Of a stretch of 64,000 bases of DNA, positions 19,286-30,041 are shown piece after piece. Every line of letters starts with the position of its first letter. Within the stretch, counting starts at the first letter, position 1. This stretch comes from Willaertia magna (lineage: Eukaryota > Heterolobosea > Eutetramitea > Acrasida > Naegleriidae). Position numbers and translations under genes: made by a program. The notes beneath the pieces were generated by a model, which made no database searches, was not told where the DNA came from, and saw nothing but the letters and a program-made list of their open reading frames with translations. The stretch lies in the NCBI GenBank assembly GCA_902984215.1, contig CADWAF010001104.1, positions 1 to 64,000 on the forward strand. The letters run 5' to 3'.

Positions 19286-19708
19286 TTTTTTTAAGTTGAA
19301 ACCATTTCATTTTGTAGTTTCCACTTTAAACACCTGGAGATGTCCTTTTTGTAAAGATTTTATTTATTTTAGAACTTAATTTACAAAGTCTTCTGTGGTT
19401 TGTCCTTAGACTTATTAGAGGTTGAATGGAAGTGGAGGGGCAAGAAAATGTGGGTTTGAGTGTTAAGTTAATAAGGGAATCCAAATAATTGACTTAAATA
19501 TTTTTTTAAATTAATATTACCAAATAATTTATTATCATTTTTATTAAAACTTAGTTTACAATTTTTGTTTTAAAAACTTACTTCTATTAAAACCAAAATA
19601 CAAGTTCATTTAATTCAACTCAATAACGAATGGATGAAAGGTTGGTTAATTCCAATATTACTAATAGTTATTTAAAGAAGCAAATTTATTAAGACAGTAA
19701 TTAAAGAA
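19286..19708. other. Intergenic region, 423 bp
   Basis: A/T-rich spacer upstream of the receptor-like gene. A purine-rich patch (GGAAGTGGAGGGGCAAG, about 19428-19444) is the only feature that stands out. No gene seen. Confidence 0.4.
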
Positions 19709-20999
19709 TTAAAACATGAAATCGATTTTGAAACGAGCTATTTGATCCGTCACTGCACGTAGTGCTTTTTTCCTCTCGTATGAGGTTAGAAGCTTCTTTA
19801 AACAATTGTTTTCCAAAGTTACTAAGGTTTTCTTTGATTCTACACTTTCAAAAAATTTCTCATGGGCTGTGTGATAAGTTTCACATTCCATAATTATTGA
19901 AATACACTCAAAACAAATTAGTGAATCATTTTCCTCAACTTTGTCATGAGTTTTAGATATAAAATCTATAGCCTTAGATAATATCTTTTTTTCTGCAACT
20001 AGATTGGAAATTTTTGTTTCATCCAACTTTTCAACATGAACAAATAGCGACTTTAAATACTCAAAGCTTATAAAGTGTTGTAGTTGAAGAGCTTCCTCTC
20101 CAAAAATCATCTTTTTGGCTAAGAATTCATCTGCATTCATATTTAAAGCAATTAAGTCTAAGAATTGATAAATATCTAATGTTTGAAGAGCCTCAATTGA
20201 TCTAAAACAATATTTCAGTAAAGTTCCTAAAGATAATTCAAATATTTTCATATTATATTTAACTTCATTTTCATCTGCAAGTCCTAAACTTTCAACTAGG
20301 TTTGAATAAGATTTTACCCCCTTTAAATAATTACTTTCCTCAACTCTAAAATCATACATTAATCGTAGTAACATATTTACTTTAGACTCTTCAACAATAA
20401 ATCTTATACTGTATTCCTCTTTCTCAAACAGTGAAGTAGAGAAATCATTAGTTGAAAAATTATCAGTCTTATGCTTTGTTGATGTAAAAGCATCATAATT
20501 CGAATTCTTTAAGGAATGAGTGGATGGTTGTTGTAAAGTAGGCTTTTTAACATTAAAGCTTGTTCCGAGCAAATCATTAGATCCAAACTGAATTGAGGTC
20601 TTCTTTTTCCTATTTGTACCAGAGGTAGTGGAAGGTGTTACGTTTGAAGGCTTTGGTTTTAAGTCAGAGTTTACCGGTTCCTTAGTATTAACTCTTTCAG
20701 ATTCACTCTTTTCTTCCAGGTGCTCTTTAGGCAACTCAGCGGGGATTGAGAAATCAAAATCCTCACTCTCCATTTTAGCTATTTTACATATACTTTCTAA
20801 AGATTTCAAGACTTCAAGCCATTCTGAAAAAAAGGTAATTTATATTTCGAAATTATAACAAACCTTTAGAAAATAGGGAAGGATATTTTAATCTTTTAAT
20901 TTCAAGCTTCATACTCTCTGCAAATCTTTGACTAAGGGCCTCGATTTTATCTTCGAGATTGTCCTTAGAAGTCTCATAGTGTTTCTTTCTCCCAAACAT
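19709..20999 (-). CDS. Helical protein of unknown function (possible BAR-like membrane-binding protein)
   Basis: Exon 1 is 20999-20864 and exon 2 is 20823-19709. The 40-bp intron has an unusual GTTTGT donor and a TTTTTCAG acceptor; the join (...SLFSK-EWLEVLKSLE...) is smooth, giving 416 residues. The N-terminal helix (FGRKKHYETSKDN...AESMKLEIKRL) and the large C-terminal helical region (about 190-416) are separated by a Ser/Thr/Lys-rich linker with no predicted structure. The C-terminal part (NMLLRLMYDFRVEESNYLKG...CFECISIIMECETYHTAHEKFFESV) looks like a long coiled bundle of the BAR type, but I cannot assign a family. The start is only 31 bp from the divergent FolB-like start, so the promoters must overlap. 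Confidence 0.65.
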
Positions 21000-21030
21000 T
21001 CCGATTTTTTTGTAGTTATTAAATTTAAAA
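21000..21030. promoter_or_regulatory. 31-bp divergent promoter region
   Basis: Two start codons on opposite strands (20999 minus, 21031 plus) are separated by 31 bases of T/A-rich sequence. Both 5' untranslated regions and any core promoter must be very short or lie inside the partner gene. Co-regulation of the pair is inferred. Confidence 0.45.
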
Positions 21031-21402
21031 ATGTCTAATTTTGCAGTGGTGGGCGTCAAAAGTATTCTAATAAATTGTATTATTGGTGTAAATCCAGAAG
21101 AACAAATTAATCCACAAGATATTATTGTTGACACTAGCATTGAGTATGATATCACAAAAGCAGCACTTTCCGATAATATTGAAGATGCAATAAGTTATGT
21201 TGATTTAAGAGATATTGCAACGCAATTAGCCACAACCAGAAAGTACAAATTATTGGAAACATTCGCTGTCGAATTCATTAATCAGGTAGAAGAAAAATAC
21301 AAACCTTTGGGAGTTAAAAGTTGTTACATTAAGATTAAAAAACCACAAGTGATGAAAACTACAAAATATCCATTTGTTGAGCTAAAGAGAGAGTTTCAAT
21401 AA
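21031..21402 (+). CDS. Dihydroneopterin aldolase/FolB-like protein, free-standing
   Basis: 123 residues, intronless: exactly the length of a single FolB subunit. The T-fold pattern is clear: ILINCIIGVNPEEQINPQDIIVD (first strands, with the conserved Gly-Val and the downstream Gln), YVDLRDIA, a glutamate in the helix (KLLETFAVEFINQV) and the terminal strand V..CYIKIKKPQV with the catalytic-type lysine before Pro. Dihydroneopterin aldolase makes hydroxymethyl-dihydropterin for folate synthesis. Related T-fold enzymes do other pterin epimerisations, so substrate is not certain. In fungi and many protists FolB is fused to HPPK-DHPS; here it stands alone. The stop is 17 bp from the convergent phosphodiesterase stop. 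Confidence 0.78.
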   Translation: MSNFAVVGVKSILINCIIGVNPEEQINPQDIIVDTSIEYDITKAALSDNIEDAISYVDLRDIATQLATTRKYKLLETFAVEFINQVEEKYKPLGVKSCYIKIKKPQVMKTTKYPFVELKREFQ

Positions 21403-21419
21403 GTGATCATTTATATTTA

Positions 21420-24149
21420 TTATTTGTTGTTTTTCACATACTCTTCTAAATCTAACAATCGTTTCTCTAATAGAGACACTTTTTTTTCTAGGTCATTATC
21501 TTCGTGATTTTTGGCACAAGCCTCTATTACCAAGGCTGCTTGTGAAAGAGGTTTGCACGCAAGTTGTGCAGCCGATCCTTTTAAGGAGTGTGAATGTAAT
21601 TCCATATTTGCCCAATCCCTTTCTTTGATTGCTTGTTTAATCTTTTCAATTAAGCTATGACCGGATGATACTTGTTGCTCCAACATTTCCACTAAGAATT
21701 CCTCATCACCACCAGTTTGCTCCAAAGCTAATTCTCTCTCTACTGGTTCCACTTTATCAAGATAATTCTCTATTACATGGGCTATCGCATTCACAAGCTC
21801 ATAAACATTAACAGGTCTTACAAAATGTGCTTGACACCAATCTGTCTGTATTTGGCTATCCGATAGTGTAATTATTGGTACTATTGCATTAATTAATCTA
21901 ATTTTTTGTACAATTTCATCAGCTCCTCTCAAATCATAATTCAATAGGATACAATCAAATCTAGTTTCTTTAACTTTATCTTCTACTTTTGGTGGTGTTG
22001 TTATGATAACTTGGTAACATAAGGTTAGTAAAGGTTGACTTAATTGCTTTGCGTTATATTCTGTTTGATCATCTATTATCAATACAGAAAATCCCTTCAC
22101 TTTAGCTAAATGATCAGGTAAAGTTCCGGTCAAAACAGGTACATTCATTGTTGTAGGTTCGTTATTATTATCTGTGGACTTTTGATTAATCGTAGAAGTA
22201 CTTTCTTCTGTTTGTTCCGAAAGTTTAGTATTAGTATTATTACCCATAACAATCTTTGAAAGGTTTACTCCAGACACTACTGCAGTTAAAGATACTTCCT
22301 CCCAAAACTCTCTATTTTTTTTGATAGTCTCCCCGACAGTATTGTTGAAATGTGGGGAAAAAGTTAGCAATGTCTTAAATAAAGGATAAGCAATGTAATC
22401 AATAAAGTTCAATTGGCTTTTTGCAATGTCAATGTTGTGGCGATCCATTAATGGAGAGATTGGCAAACCTCGTTCTCTTTCTTCATCTCCTTGATGGAAA
22501 AATTCATTTAATAAATGTTCAGACCAACGCTTAGCTATAGTTTGAGGTCTTGTAGCATTACTAACATCCGCACATTTTAAAACAATTGACATCAATTGTT
22601 GTTTATCTTCCTTGCTTTCTCTTGATAAGGGACCAGTTTGTAATCTTGTTTGGAATTTAGTTAATATTTCAAAGTGGTGGGCCATATCAGTTGATAAAAT
22701 AGTTGAAATTACTAATCTTCTAAAGTCTCTGTATTCATCCTTAGTTAAATTTTCACATATATTACAAGACCTTAACAAATAAAAGGCTTGAGATGCGTGA
22801 TGGTTTTCCAATACACTGACATCATTATAAACCAATGCTAATTCATGCTTAATATTAACCAAGAAATTATTATTGAAACCAGGATGGCAAACGTCATGAA
22901 CTATAGCTGAAAACATTAAAGCTAAAACATCCAAAGGAGCAAACATTGAGGCTATACGTTCTACACATAAACAATGATATACAAATTGTGAAACATCTAG
23001 CGCGTGAATAAAATTATGATATGGATTGTTATTATAATGATCTCTAACTAAACGTAAAAAGTCTAATAATCTTGTTGGTGAAATCTTAAATGTTTCCAAT
23101 AATCCAAGTTGTTCAAACATTTGAACTACACCTCTCATTAATTGTTCAATAGAATGACTAAAAACATCAAATTCATGACTCTCCATATTAGATGGAATAT
23201 TATCCTCTACAACAATAGGATGAACTTTAGAATTAATATTATCTAAAATTGAAATACTTGGATGTCTTTCATTTGTATTTCTTAAAGCAAACCCGTCACT
23301 TTCACTCATATATTCACTTTGTAACCAATTTCTAGTTGAATCATCTAAATCATCTCTTCTTAACAAGTTAGAAAAAGCAGGTTTATATAAATCCTTAGAA
23401 CCAAGAGATTTTACGATTGCAATTAAAGCGCCCTTATATTGTTCAACTGAATATTTTCCCTCCATTAAATCTGAAATAGTTTTCATAACTACTTGCATTG
23501 GAGTTTCTACAGCATTATTAATTTGAGATTTAATTTGTTCTAATTCCTTTTCTTGTTCTTTTACTCTAGTATACAATTTCTTTCTATTAATTCTTTCTTT
23601 TTGTAACATTTCTTGATATGTTTTTTCTTTTCTTCTTCTTGATCTATCTTCTAAACACATATTTACTCTTCTTTTTAACATTTCAAATCTAACAGGTTTT
23701 TGTAAGAAATCTTCTGCTCCACTTTGAAAGCATTGACTTATTGTATCTGGATCTTCACTTGAGGAAACCATAATTATAGGTATATCTTCAGAATAAGCTT
23801 GTCTAAATATTTTTAATAATTGAATACCATCAACATCTGGCATTAAAACATCTAATAAAAGAAGATCATAATCATTTCCTTCTCTTAATAATTCTAATGC
23901 TTGTTTACCTCCTTCAACTGCTTTTACTTCAAATCCTAGTTGTTCCAAGAGTTTAGTTAATATTTGTCTTGCAACATTATCATCATCAACTACTAATACA
24001 CGTTTTACTTGATTATCACTTTCTATTGGATTAGTTATATCCGATAGATGATCAAATAGTTTATCATTAGAAAAATTATTTTCTTTTTCTCCGTTGGTAT
24101 CGTTAGGGCCATCATAAGATAAATCTTTATCTAATTTATTATTTAGCAT
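21420..24149 (-). CDS. RegA-like receiver-cyclic nucleotide phosphodiesterase with added pseudo-receiver and HPt domain
   Basis: Single exon, 909 residues. Domain order: an active-looking receiver (about 48-165; acidic pocket Asp55-57, phospho-acceptor Asp100 in LLLLDVLMP, Lys151 in LQKPV); a helical linker (170-330); a class I 3',5'-cyclic nucleotide phosphodiesterase domain (about 335-625) with HNFIHALDV, the metal-binding HDVCHPGFNN (His418-Asp419), STDMAHHF, LKCADVSNATRP, EFFHQGDEER and the substrate-purine glutamine in KSQLNF; a second receiver-like domain (about 687-797) in which the acceptor position is Asn737 (LLNYD) and the lysine is Arg778 (FVRPV), so it is probably inactive; and a C-terminal HPt domain (about 810-905) with phospho-histidine His854 in HSHSLKGSA. 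Dictyostelium RegA is receiver plus PDE only, activated by phosphate from the separate HPt protein RdeA. Here the HPt is built in. Likely a cytosolic, phosphorelay-controlled cAMP phosphodiesterase. Confidence 0.93.
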   Translation of the reverse strand: MLNNKLDKDLSYDGPNDTNGEKENNFSNDKLFDHLSDITNPIESDNQVKRVLVVDDDNVARQILTKLLEQLGFEVKAVEGGKQALELLREGNDYDLLLLDVLMPDVDGIQLLKIFRQAYSEDIPIIMVSSSEDPDTISQCFQSGAEDFLQKPVRFEMLKRRVNMCLEDRSRRRKEKTYQEMLQKERINRKKLYTRVKEQEKELEQIKSQINNAVETPMQVVMKTISDLMEGKYSVEQYKGALIAIVKSLGSKDLYKPAFSNLLRRDDLDDSTRNWLQSEYMSESDGFALRNTNERHPSISILDNINSKVHPIVVEDNIPSNMESHEFDVFSHSIEQLMRGVVQMFEQLGLLETFKISPTRLLDFLRLVRDHYNNNPYHNFIHALDVSQFVYHCLCVERIASMFAPLDVLALMFSAIVHDVCHPGFNNNFLVNIKHELALVYNDVSVLENHHASQAFYLLRSCNICENLTKDEYRDFRRLVISTILSTDMAHHFEILTKFQTRLQTGPLSRESKEDKQQLMSIVLKCADVSNATRPQTIAKRWSEHLLNEFFHQGDEERERGLPISPLMDRHNIDIAKSQLNFIDYIAYPLFKTLLTFSPHFNNTVGETIKKNREFWEEVSLTAVVSGVNLSKIVMGNNTNTKLSEQTEESTSTINQKSTDNNNEPTTMNVPVLTGTLPDHLAKVKGFSVLIIDDQTEYNAKQLSQPLLTLCYQVIITTPPKVEDKVKETRFDCILLNYDLRGADEIVQKIRLINAIVPIITLSDSQIQTDWCQAHFVRPVNVYELVNAIAHVIENYLDKVEPVERELALEQTGGDEEFLVEMLEQQVSSGHSLIEKIKQAIKERDWANMELHSHSLKGSAAQLACKPLSQAALVIEACAKNHEDNDLEKKVSLLEKRLLDLEEYVKNNK

Positions 24150-24482
24150 TTTAAAAAAGAAAAAATTTAATCGGGGTTGATGGTTTTAATTAATACGTTT
24201 TATTCTTCTTTGAATTATTATTATTTGTATTCCAAAAGAATTACGTAATTTTAAAAAACTATTCAAAAGCTACTAGGTATTTTTTTTTAAAATTTAGATG
24301 TTTGGGCTTCCTGTTCTACTTAATGGTTTGTGGCTTTGGTTGAATGAACAAACTTTTAGAATAATTACAGTATTGGAAATAATGTTCTACATTTTGGGTG
24401 TATGAATAATAGCGAGATGTGGATTTCCAAAAGCACCGGATTTCTTAATGAAAAAATATTGGTCTTTTGGTTTGTTGTTTGA
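24150..24482. other. Divergent intergenic region, 333 bp
   Basis: Holds the promoters of the RegA-like gene and the gamma-SNAP gene. No reading frame or recognisable element beyond A/T-rich DNA; a patch at about 24300-24450 is locally less A/T-rich. Confidence 0.4.
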
Positions 24483-25636
24483 ATGAGCGATAACGTCAGT
24501 AAAAAAGAAAAAGAAGCCTTAGAATTTGAAAAAGAGGGAAAGAAATAGTAAGTACTTGATTGGAGTATTAATGTTTGGTGTAGTTCTAGCAGAAGTATAA
24601 CTAGATGGAAGCCTGATTACGATAGCGCTGCGGTTGCTTTTGAAAAGGCAGCTTTAATATTCAAGCAGATAAAACAATCAAGAAAAGCTATAGATTGTTA
24701 TACAAGATGTGGCGAATGTTTCTATAAAATTAATATGTACGTATTTAGTTTAAGGTAATATCGTTACCCTATGTCTTTACTAGATTATTCCGAGCAGGGC
24801 AAGCCTTTGAGAATGCAGCGAGCGTATGCAGGGATGAAAGAATAGTTGATGAGGCACTTGAGCTTTATTCGCAAGCTGCAGAAATATATATGGAAGATGG
24901 TAAAGGGAATAGAGCTGGTGAGGCGTTGACAAAAGCAGGAAAGCTTGCTGCAAATTATAAAGACATAACAGTAGCTGTTGAAATATTCAAGAAAGGACTA
25001 CAAGGATTTACTTTTAGTAACAAATATTATCATGCGACGGAAGCATATAGATCATTTAATGGGTTTTTAGTTCAAGCAAAACAATATGAGCTTGCTATCG
25101 AAAATGCATTGGAGATGAATATCGCTTACAAGGCATTGAATCAAACAGAGAATATGAACAAAACATTTTGTTCCATAGTTTTGTTTTGCCTTAAATTAGA
25201 TGATTGGGTAAGGGCAGATGATTTTCAAAAGAAATTTGAAGTGTAAGTAGGATTAATATACGTTTACAAAAGGAAGATAACTTTTTAATTTAAAAATTAA
25301 AAAAGTGAGTTACCAGAGTATAGTTCTAGTAAGGAATGGGAAATTGCCGATAAATTCCTTTCTGCTTTTGAAAATCATAACAAGGAAGCTTTGGAAGAAG
25401 CTAAAAGGATACATCATATTAAGTACCTAGAGCCTTCTGTAGCTAAACTAGCAATGTCTATGACATTAGGTTCGGAAGGTAAAGTGTCTTCAGTAACTGG
25501 AAGAGTAAGACAACCTAATAAAGTGAATGAAAAGAAAACGAAATTATTTGAAGTAGAAGAAGAGATTGAACCAGTTGATGACAATGATACTGAGGTTAAC
25601 GAGGAAGATATCTTTGACGAAACTGACCTTACTTAA
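24483..25636 (+). CDS. NAPG: Gamma-SNAP-like NSF attachment protein
   Basis: Four exons (24483-24547, 24590-24736, 24784-25242, 25306-25636) with introns of 42, 47 and 63 bases; all joins keep frame and give 333 residues. The protein is a helical TPR-like solenoid: WKPDYDSAAVAFEKAALIFK, AIDCYTRCGECFYKI, LFRAGQAFENAA, RIVDEALELYSQAAEIY, NRAGEALTKAGKLA, VAVEIFKKGLQGF. This repeating A..yekAa..f pattern is that of SNAP proteins. The length, the lower similarity to alpha-SNAP and the acidic tail (EEEIEPVDD...) favour gamma-SNAP (about 312 residues in animals). SNAPs recruit NSF to take apart SNARE bundles. It works on the class of proteins encoded at 6473-7657 and 63219-63910. Confidence 0.82.
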
Positions 25637-25693
25637 ACGCAATTGAACACGTTGTAAATTACAAAATAAAAATTAAAAGTTACAAAAAAAAAA

Positions 25694-26632
25694 ATGCTTG
25701 GCCTAACAGACTATGGTTCATCCGATGAGGAAAGAGAACAACAGGTTGTGACAGCACCAAAAGACAAATCGGAAATGGTAGTTAACAAGGAAACAACTAA
25801 TGTAAATAATACAACAAAAGAAGAAGATGAAAAGAAATATGACGGAAAAAAGAAATCAAAAAAGAAAAAAGGAAAAAAAAGAAAATATTTAAGTCAATTA
25901 ATGAATCATTCTATTTTACAAAGTTTACAAAATTTAGATGATAATAATAATAGTGATTATAATAATGAAGAAATGTTTTTGAATGATGACGATGAAGACG
26001 AAGACAAATTGAAAGAACAAGAAGAAAAGCGAAAGAATAGAAAAATAGAAACGTGGATGAAATCAAAAAAGACAAGTGAGGAAGAAAATGACCAATTGAC
26101 TTCTGAATTATACAGTTCAACTTCAAAAAATATTGAGGATGAGTTCGAAGTGGAAATCTCAGCTTATGACGAAGAAAATGATGATGTAGTAGGTTCATCC
26201 TCTTCAAGTATTAGTTCTTTTAAAGAAGTACAAGACAATAACAGAGGAAATATTTCAAAAATAAATGAAAAAGATTTGCCTCCAGAAGTATTAAAAGAAT
26301 TACAACGCGAAGGAATAGACAATATTGATTTTATAGATGTTAATGAAAAAGGGGCAAGTGACACACTTAACTTAGAAGCTGAGAGAAGAAAAGCCTTAAT
26401 AGATAAACACAAAAGAGACGTGTATTTGTCTAAAGAAGAGCAAGATGCACTCCAACGATTTAATTTTACATCAGATGGAGCGGGAAATAAGCATAGAGTA
26501 TATGAAGCTAAAGTTAAAAATCAAATATCATATTTAGCTCAGCAATCTGCAGGAAAAGAGTTGGAATTTGCTGAAAGAATTGAAAGAGCAAACCAAAAAA
26601 GAAGTCAAACCAAAAAGAAATACGGTTGGTAA
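25694..26632 (+). CDS. PRCC: PRCC-like nuclear protein (splicing/mitotic checkpoint factor homologue)
   Basis: 312 residues, intronless, starting 57 bp after the gamma-SNAP stop. The N-terminus MLGLTDYGSSDEE matches the Y.SSDe start of PRCC proteins. A Lys-rich block (KKKSKKKKGKKRKY) is a probable nuclear localisation signal, and the middle is acidic and low complexity. The C-terminus carries the family signature: KVKNQISYLAQQSAGKELEF, then R..QTKKKYGW, compared with the KHQITYL..QAK..ELEL...R.QT..KYGF end of animal PRCC. Human PRCC associates with the spliceosome and with MAD2B; here function is by homology only. Positive charge and tail position agree with a nuclear protein. Confidence 0.78.
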   Translation: MLGLTDYGSSDEEREQQVVTAPKDKSEMVVNKETTNVNNTTKEEDEKKYDGKKKSKKKKGKKRKYLSQLMNHSILQSLQNLDDNNNSDYNNEEMFLNDDDEDEDKLKEQEEKRKNRKIETWMKSKKTSEEENDQLTSELYSSTSKNIEDEFEVEISAYDEENDDVVGSSSSSISSFKEVQDNNRGNISKINEKDLPPEVLKELQREGIDNIDFIDVNEKGASDTLNLEAERRKALIDKHKRDVYLSKEEQDALQRFNFTSDGAGNKHRVYEAKVKNQISYLAQQSAGKELEFAERIERANQKRSQTKKKYGW

Positions 26633-26678
26633 AGAAGATTAACACATCTTTAATATAAATCTAATAAAACTAGGTTCA

Positions 26679-29609
26679 TTAATATAGATAGCTGTAGTTG
26701 GTGCTGTAAGAGAAACCTTGTTTTGGAACATTTTGATAGCCTATCCACGCCATATCTGGTGTGTCATTAGAAACTTTAAAATTGCTATTGATGGCAGCAT
26801 TTACCATATTTTTAGCGTTAATAGTGAAATTACAAATTGTGACTGGAGAGTTGCTGGATGTTCCAAATGCAATAGAGGTACCCCAAGTATATACGTTCAC
26901 AAATTTTGTTAGTTGGGCTTTACCAAAAGATACTGCAGCCTTACTATAAATCTGCTTTATGGATTGATCGTGCTGACAAGCAGGCAACAAACTCAAAGAA
27001 GAGTTGTTAGTGGAGTGAATACTTACAACAAAATATTTAGGGTTGTCTCTAACATGAATTGCAGGCACAATATGATACGTACCAGCTTTTAATTTAAGTT
27101 CCCCAGTATAATTAGTTTTGTTTGAACTCATACTGACTCCACCAACAACTTTTTGCGATGACTTTTCTAAAATTACAAATGACAGACCGCTAGGGTTCTT
27201 TGGACAATCTTTGTGTCTTGGATCTTTTTGGTGAATACCTATAATACACGACTCCTCGTCAAATGGAAGATTAAGCTCTACAATTGGATAATCCTTATCA
27301 TCCAAGCTTTTACTGTCGCCAACTGGAACTTGAATACTCTTCCTTACATAAGCTGGGTTATACTTGCAAATTGAAATAGAAACAAAGTATTTCACAAAAT
27401 CCTCTATTGGCATGAAGAATACACCATCGTTAGTGTTGTTGGCTTCTAAATAGTCAAAGGCTTGCTTCATTTTGGGTGTCCAAGCTGAATCACTATCAGA
27501 AAATCTACCATTCCACTCAACTCCACCCCCCCAAGGATTTCTTATAAATTCAATAATTAGAAAAGAATAATATTAAACGTACCTCAATTTAATCAGTCTT
27601 TCTCCCATCGCTTCCTTACACCACAACAATGTATAAAAATGTCCATCAACTATTCCAACCTTTTCATACTTAGGTCCAGTTCCAGTACAACAACACATCA
27701 AATACTTTTTATCTACAAATGAAATTAAGGTATTCCAAAGTTCATTTACTTGAGTTTTTTCTCCAACACTAATAGAATCTACAGGGAAACCAGATAAATC
27801 TTCAAAGGCAGAATCTGCATAGCCACTGGTAAGATTAATATAGGCGCCGCACACCTTAGAATAAGCTTTTTCAAGAAGCATTACCCATAGCTCATTGCTA
27901 TGGTTGTGAGAAAAGATGGTAGATCCCCACGAAGTTGTTGGAAAATAGTCGTCTACAACAATTCTTCTGAACTCTCCTCCTAAACACAACTGTACCTCAT
28001 ATATTCCGCTTTTGTTTGCTGTTTTAGTAATAAATAGGTTTTCAATTAAGTTTGGAATAGATGCCAAACTTGCAAGTGCACTTAGGAACCAACAATCTCC
28101 CAGCGAGCCTTGAACTATATCATCAGGTTCTATTCCATCGCAGAAAATACTAAAATTATCGCCTAATATTTCTGAAGCCCTTTTAAAAGAAATGTCCATT
28201 TTACTTTCTTTATGCTCAGACGGATAAACTGAAGTGATTGTTGCTGGAAAATCTTTGTCAGTGTACAGTGAATTGGAATTAATAATCTTACTGACATCGT
28301 CAGAAATTGACAACGATTCCATACAGTCTACTAAATGATTCACATCTGAGGTTTCTTTTGGTTCGTTTGTTGGTTGAGGTTTAGGAGTTATTGGGGTATT
28401 TGTTTCAATCTTGGTTTCTTCTCCAACTTTAGTTACCTTGTAAGTATATTTATAGCTCATGCCCTTTGTTTTATCTCTTTGAACAATAATTGAATAGATA
28501 CTGGAGCTAGCGGGTGGAACGATTATAGGATTACTGTCAGAGTATTTACTGACATTTTCACTATTTTCCAGTACTTTCATAAACAGAGAGCACTTGATTG
28601 GTATCGATAAACCCGAATTTTTTACCGCCAACAAGCACCTTTTAAGCGAACTAAAATAATGTCCTTGAATAGTTAAATAATTTGTTGCTGCATTATTCTC
28701 TATTACTGTTCCCTTCATTACCTTGCAGTCATATTGTAGATTAAATTGACCTGTTGTAAGTTTTACACGAAGCACTTCTTGATTTCTTTGATTTGGAAGA
28801 ACAAAAAAGGAGTTGGTTAGGTCACATTGAACAACATTCTCACTATTGGTCATAGTTACACTACTCCCTCCTTGTACCTTAATGTCATTAATGGCAACAG
28901 CAACATCTGAATCATTTTCTACCCGTAGTATTGCTTGTTCTTCGTTGTTGAGACTTAACACAGCAGTGACCCCTGGACATAGTTCCCTTCTCTCCACAAC
29001 AACATCGAATTGCGCTAAATCAGGTGTGTAGTAGGAGATTGTAGAAAGGTTCATAGGTGAATTTTCTATCTTTCTAGAGAAATATTTCATACGATAAAGC
29101 GCATCCTTAGTAGAATCAGTAATTCTTAACTCTTGTAAGATTTTCAAATCATGTACATCAACATAATCATTGTAGGTTTTGCTTGGTGTTAAATTATTAA
29201 GGGTAGTGTAATCTATCTTTACCTGTATATGCGGAGAAGAAGAGTTATTTCTGATACATGTCAAAATACAACCACAACTAAGATGAAAAGATTCGAAAAA
29301 AACATTTTCGAATACCTCTTTTACTTCTAATGGTTTTGGAACCGAATAATACTTAAAAGTATAATTATATTTCCAAGCCTTATATTTGTTTTCAATTGGA
29401 AAACTTGTTAAATAAACATGTTTCTTTTCAGGATAAAGAAATATTTGATATTCTTTTGGTACTCCATCAGAGCTTCCCCAAATATTCTCTTTAGTAAAAT
29501 TAATTTTGCAGTAGGTATACTGAGATGTAAGATTATCAACATATAAATTTACCAACTTAATACTGCCTTTATAACTAAGCTCGTAATTAATTTTAATCTT
29601 ATCAGTCAT
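26679..29609 (-). CDS. Calpain-type cysteine protease with long N-terminal beta-rich region
   Basis: Two exons (29609-27583 and 27540-26679) with a 42-bp intron (GTACGT donor), 962 residues. The N-terminal ~440 residues are beta-rich and not recognisable; they include a repeat-like LR..I.V.GG pattern. The calpain core begins at about 470: DDIVQGSLGDCWFLSALASL (Cys506), the family WVMLLEKAYSKVCGAY helix, GIVDGHFYTLLW (His657) and, rebuilt across the intron, RNPWGGGVEWNG (Asn677), so the Cys-His-Asn triad is complete. The usual Gly-His-Ala-Tyr is Gly-His-Phe-Tyr here. Two C2-like/C2L beta domains follow (about 720-962; FVKYFVSISICKYNPA, GTYHIVPAIHVRDNPKYFVVSIHS). There are no EF hands and no signal peptide, so it is cytosolic and likely calcium-regulated. 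Confidence 0.88.
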
Positions 29610-30041
29610 GACCTTTTTTTTGGTAGATTACGTCGTAATAGTAAATGGAAAGGGCGGGAGGAAAAGGTCTACACAACTTGAGATGTTAATCAATTCAATT
29701 ACAATAGAATTGCATTACAAACATAAATTATACATGTAATGCATAAATAACAACTAATTTTTACGCTATCAATTAAGTAATCATATTTCCGTAATTTGTA
29801 AAAAATTAAAATATTAATTTGAGTGAACAAGATCTCTTGTTTGAATTACTACTAGTACACCCAGCACTCACACAAAGAACATTTCAAATAGAGAAGAGGT
29901 GGAACAGACTATTTTTACTGTAAAGTTGCTGAGTTCATTTTAATGAGTGTAAGGAATGAGTTCATGTTCTCATCGTTGTGAAAAAGTATAAAACACAAAT
30001 TGGTTTATCTTCAAATTAATAAAAACAAATATCAAAACAAT
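29610..30041. other. Divergent intergenic region, 432 bp
   Basis: Spacer between the calpain and VWA gene starts. A GC-rich patch (AAAGGGCGGGAGGAAAAGG, about 29648-29666) near the calpain start contrasts with the surrounding A/T-rich DNA and could be a promoter element. No gene seen. Confidence 0.4.

Noticed and set aside
24480..25310. Interpretation of the SNAP-like exons as alpha-SNAP
   Set aside because: Length, acidic tail and pattern favour gamma-SNAP; confirmation needs a tree.
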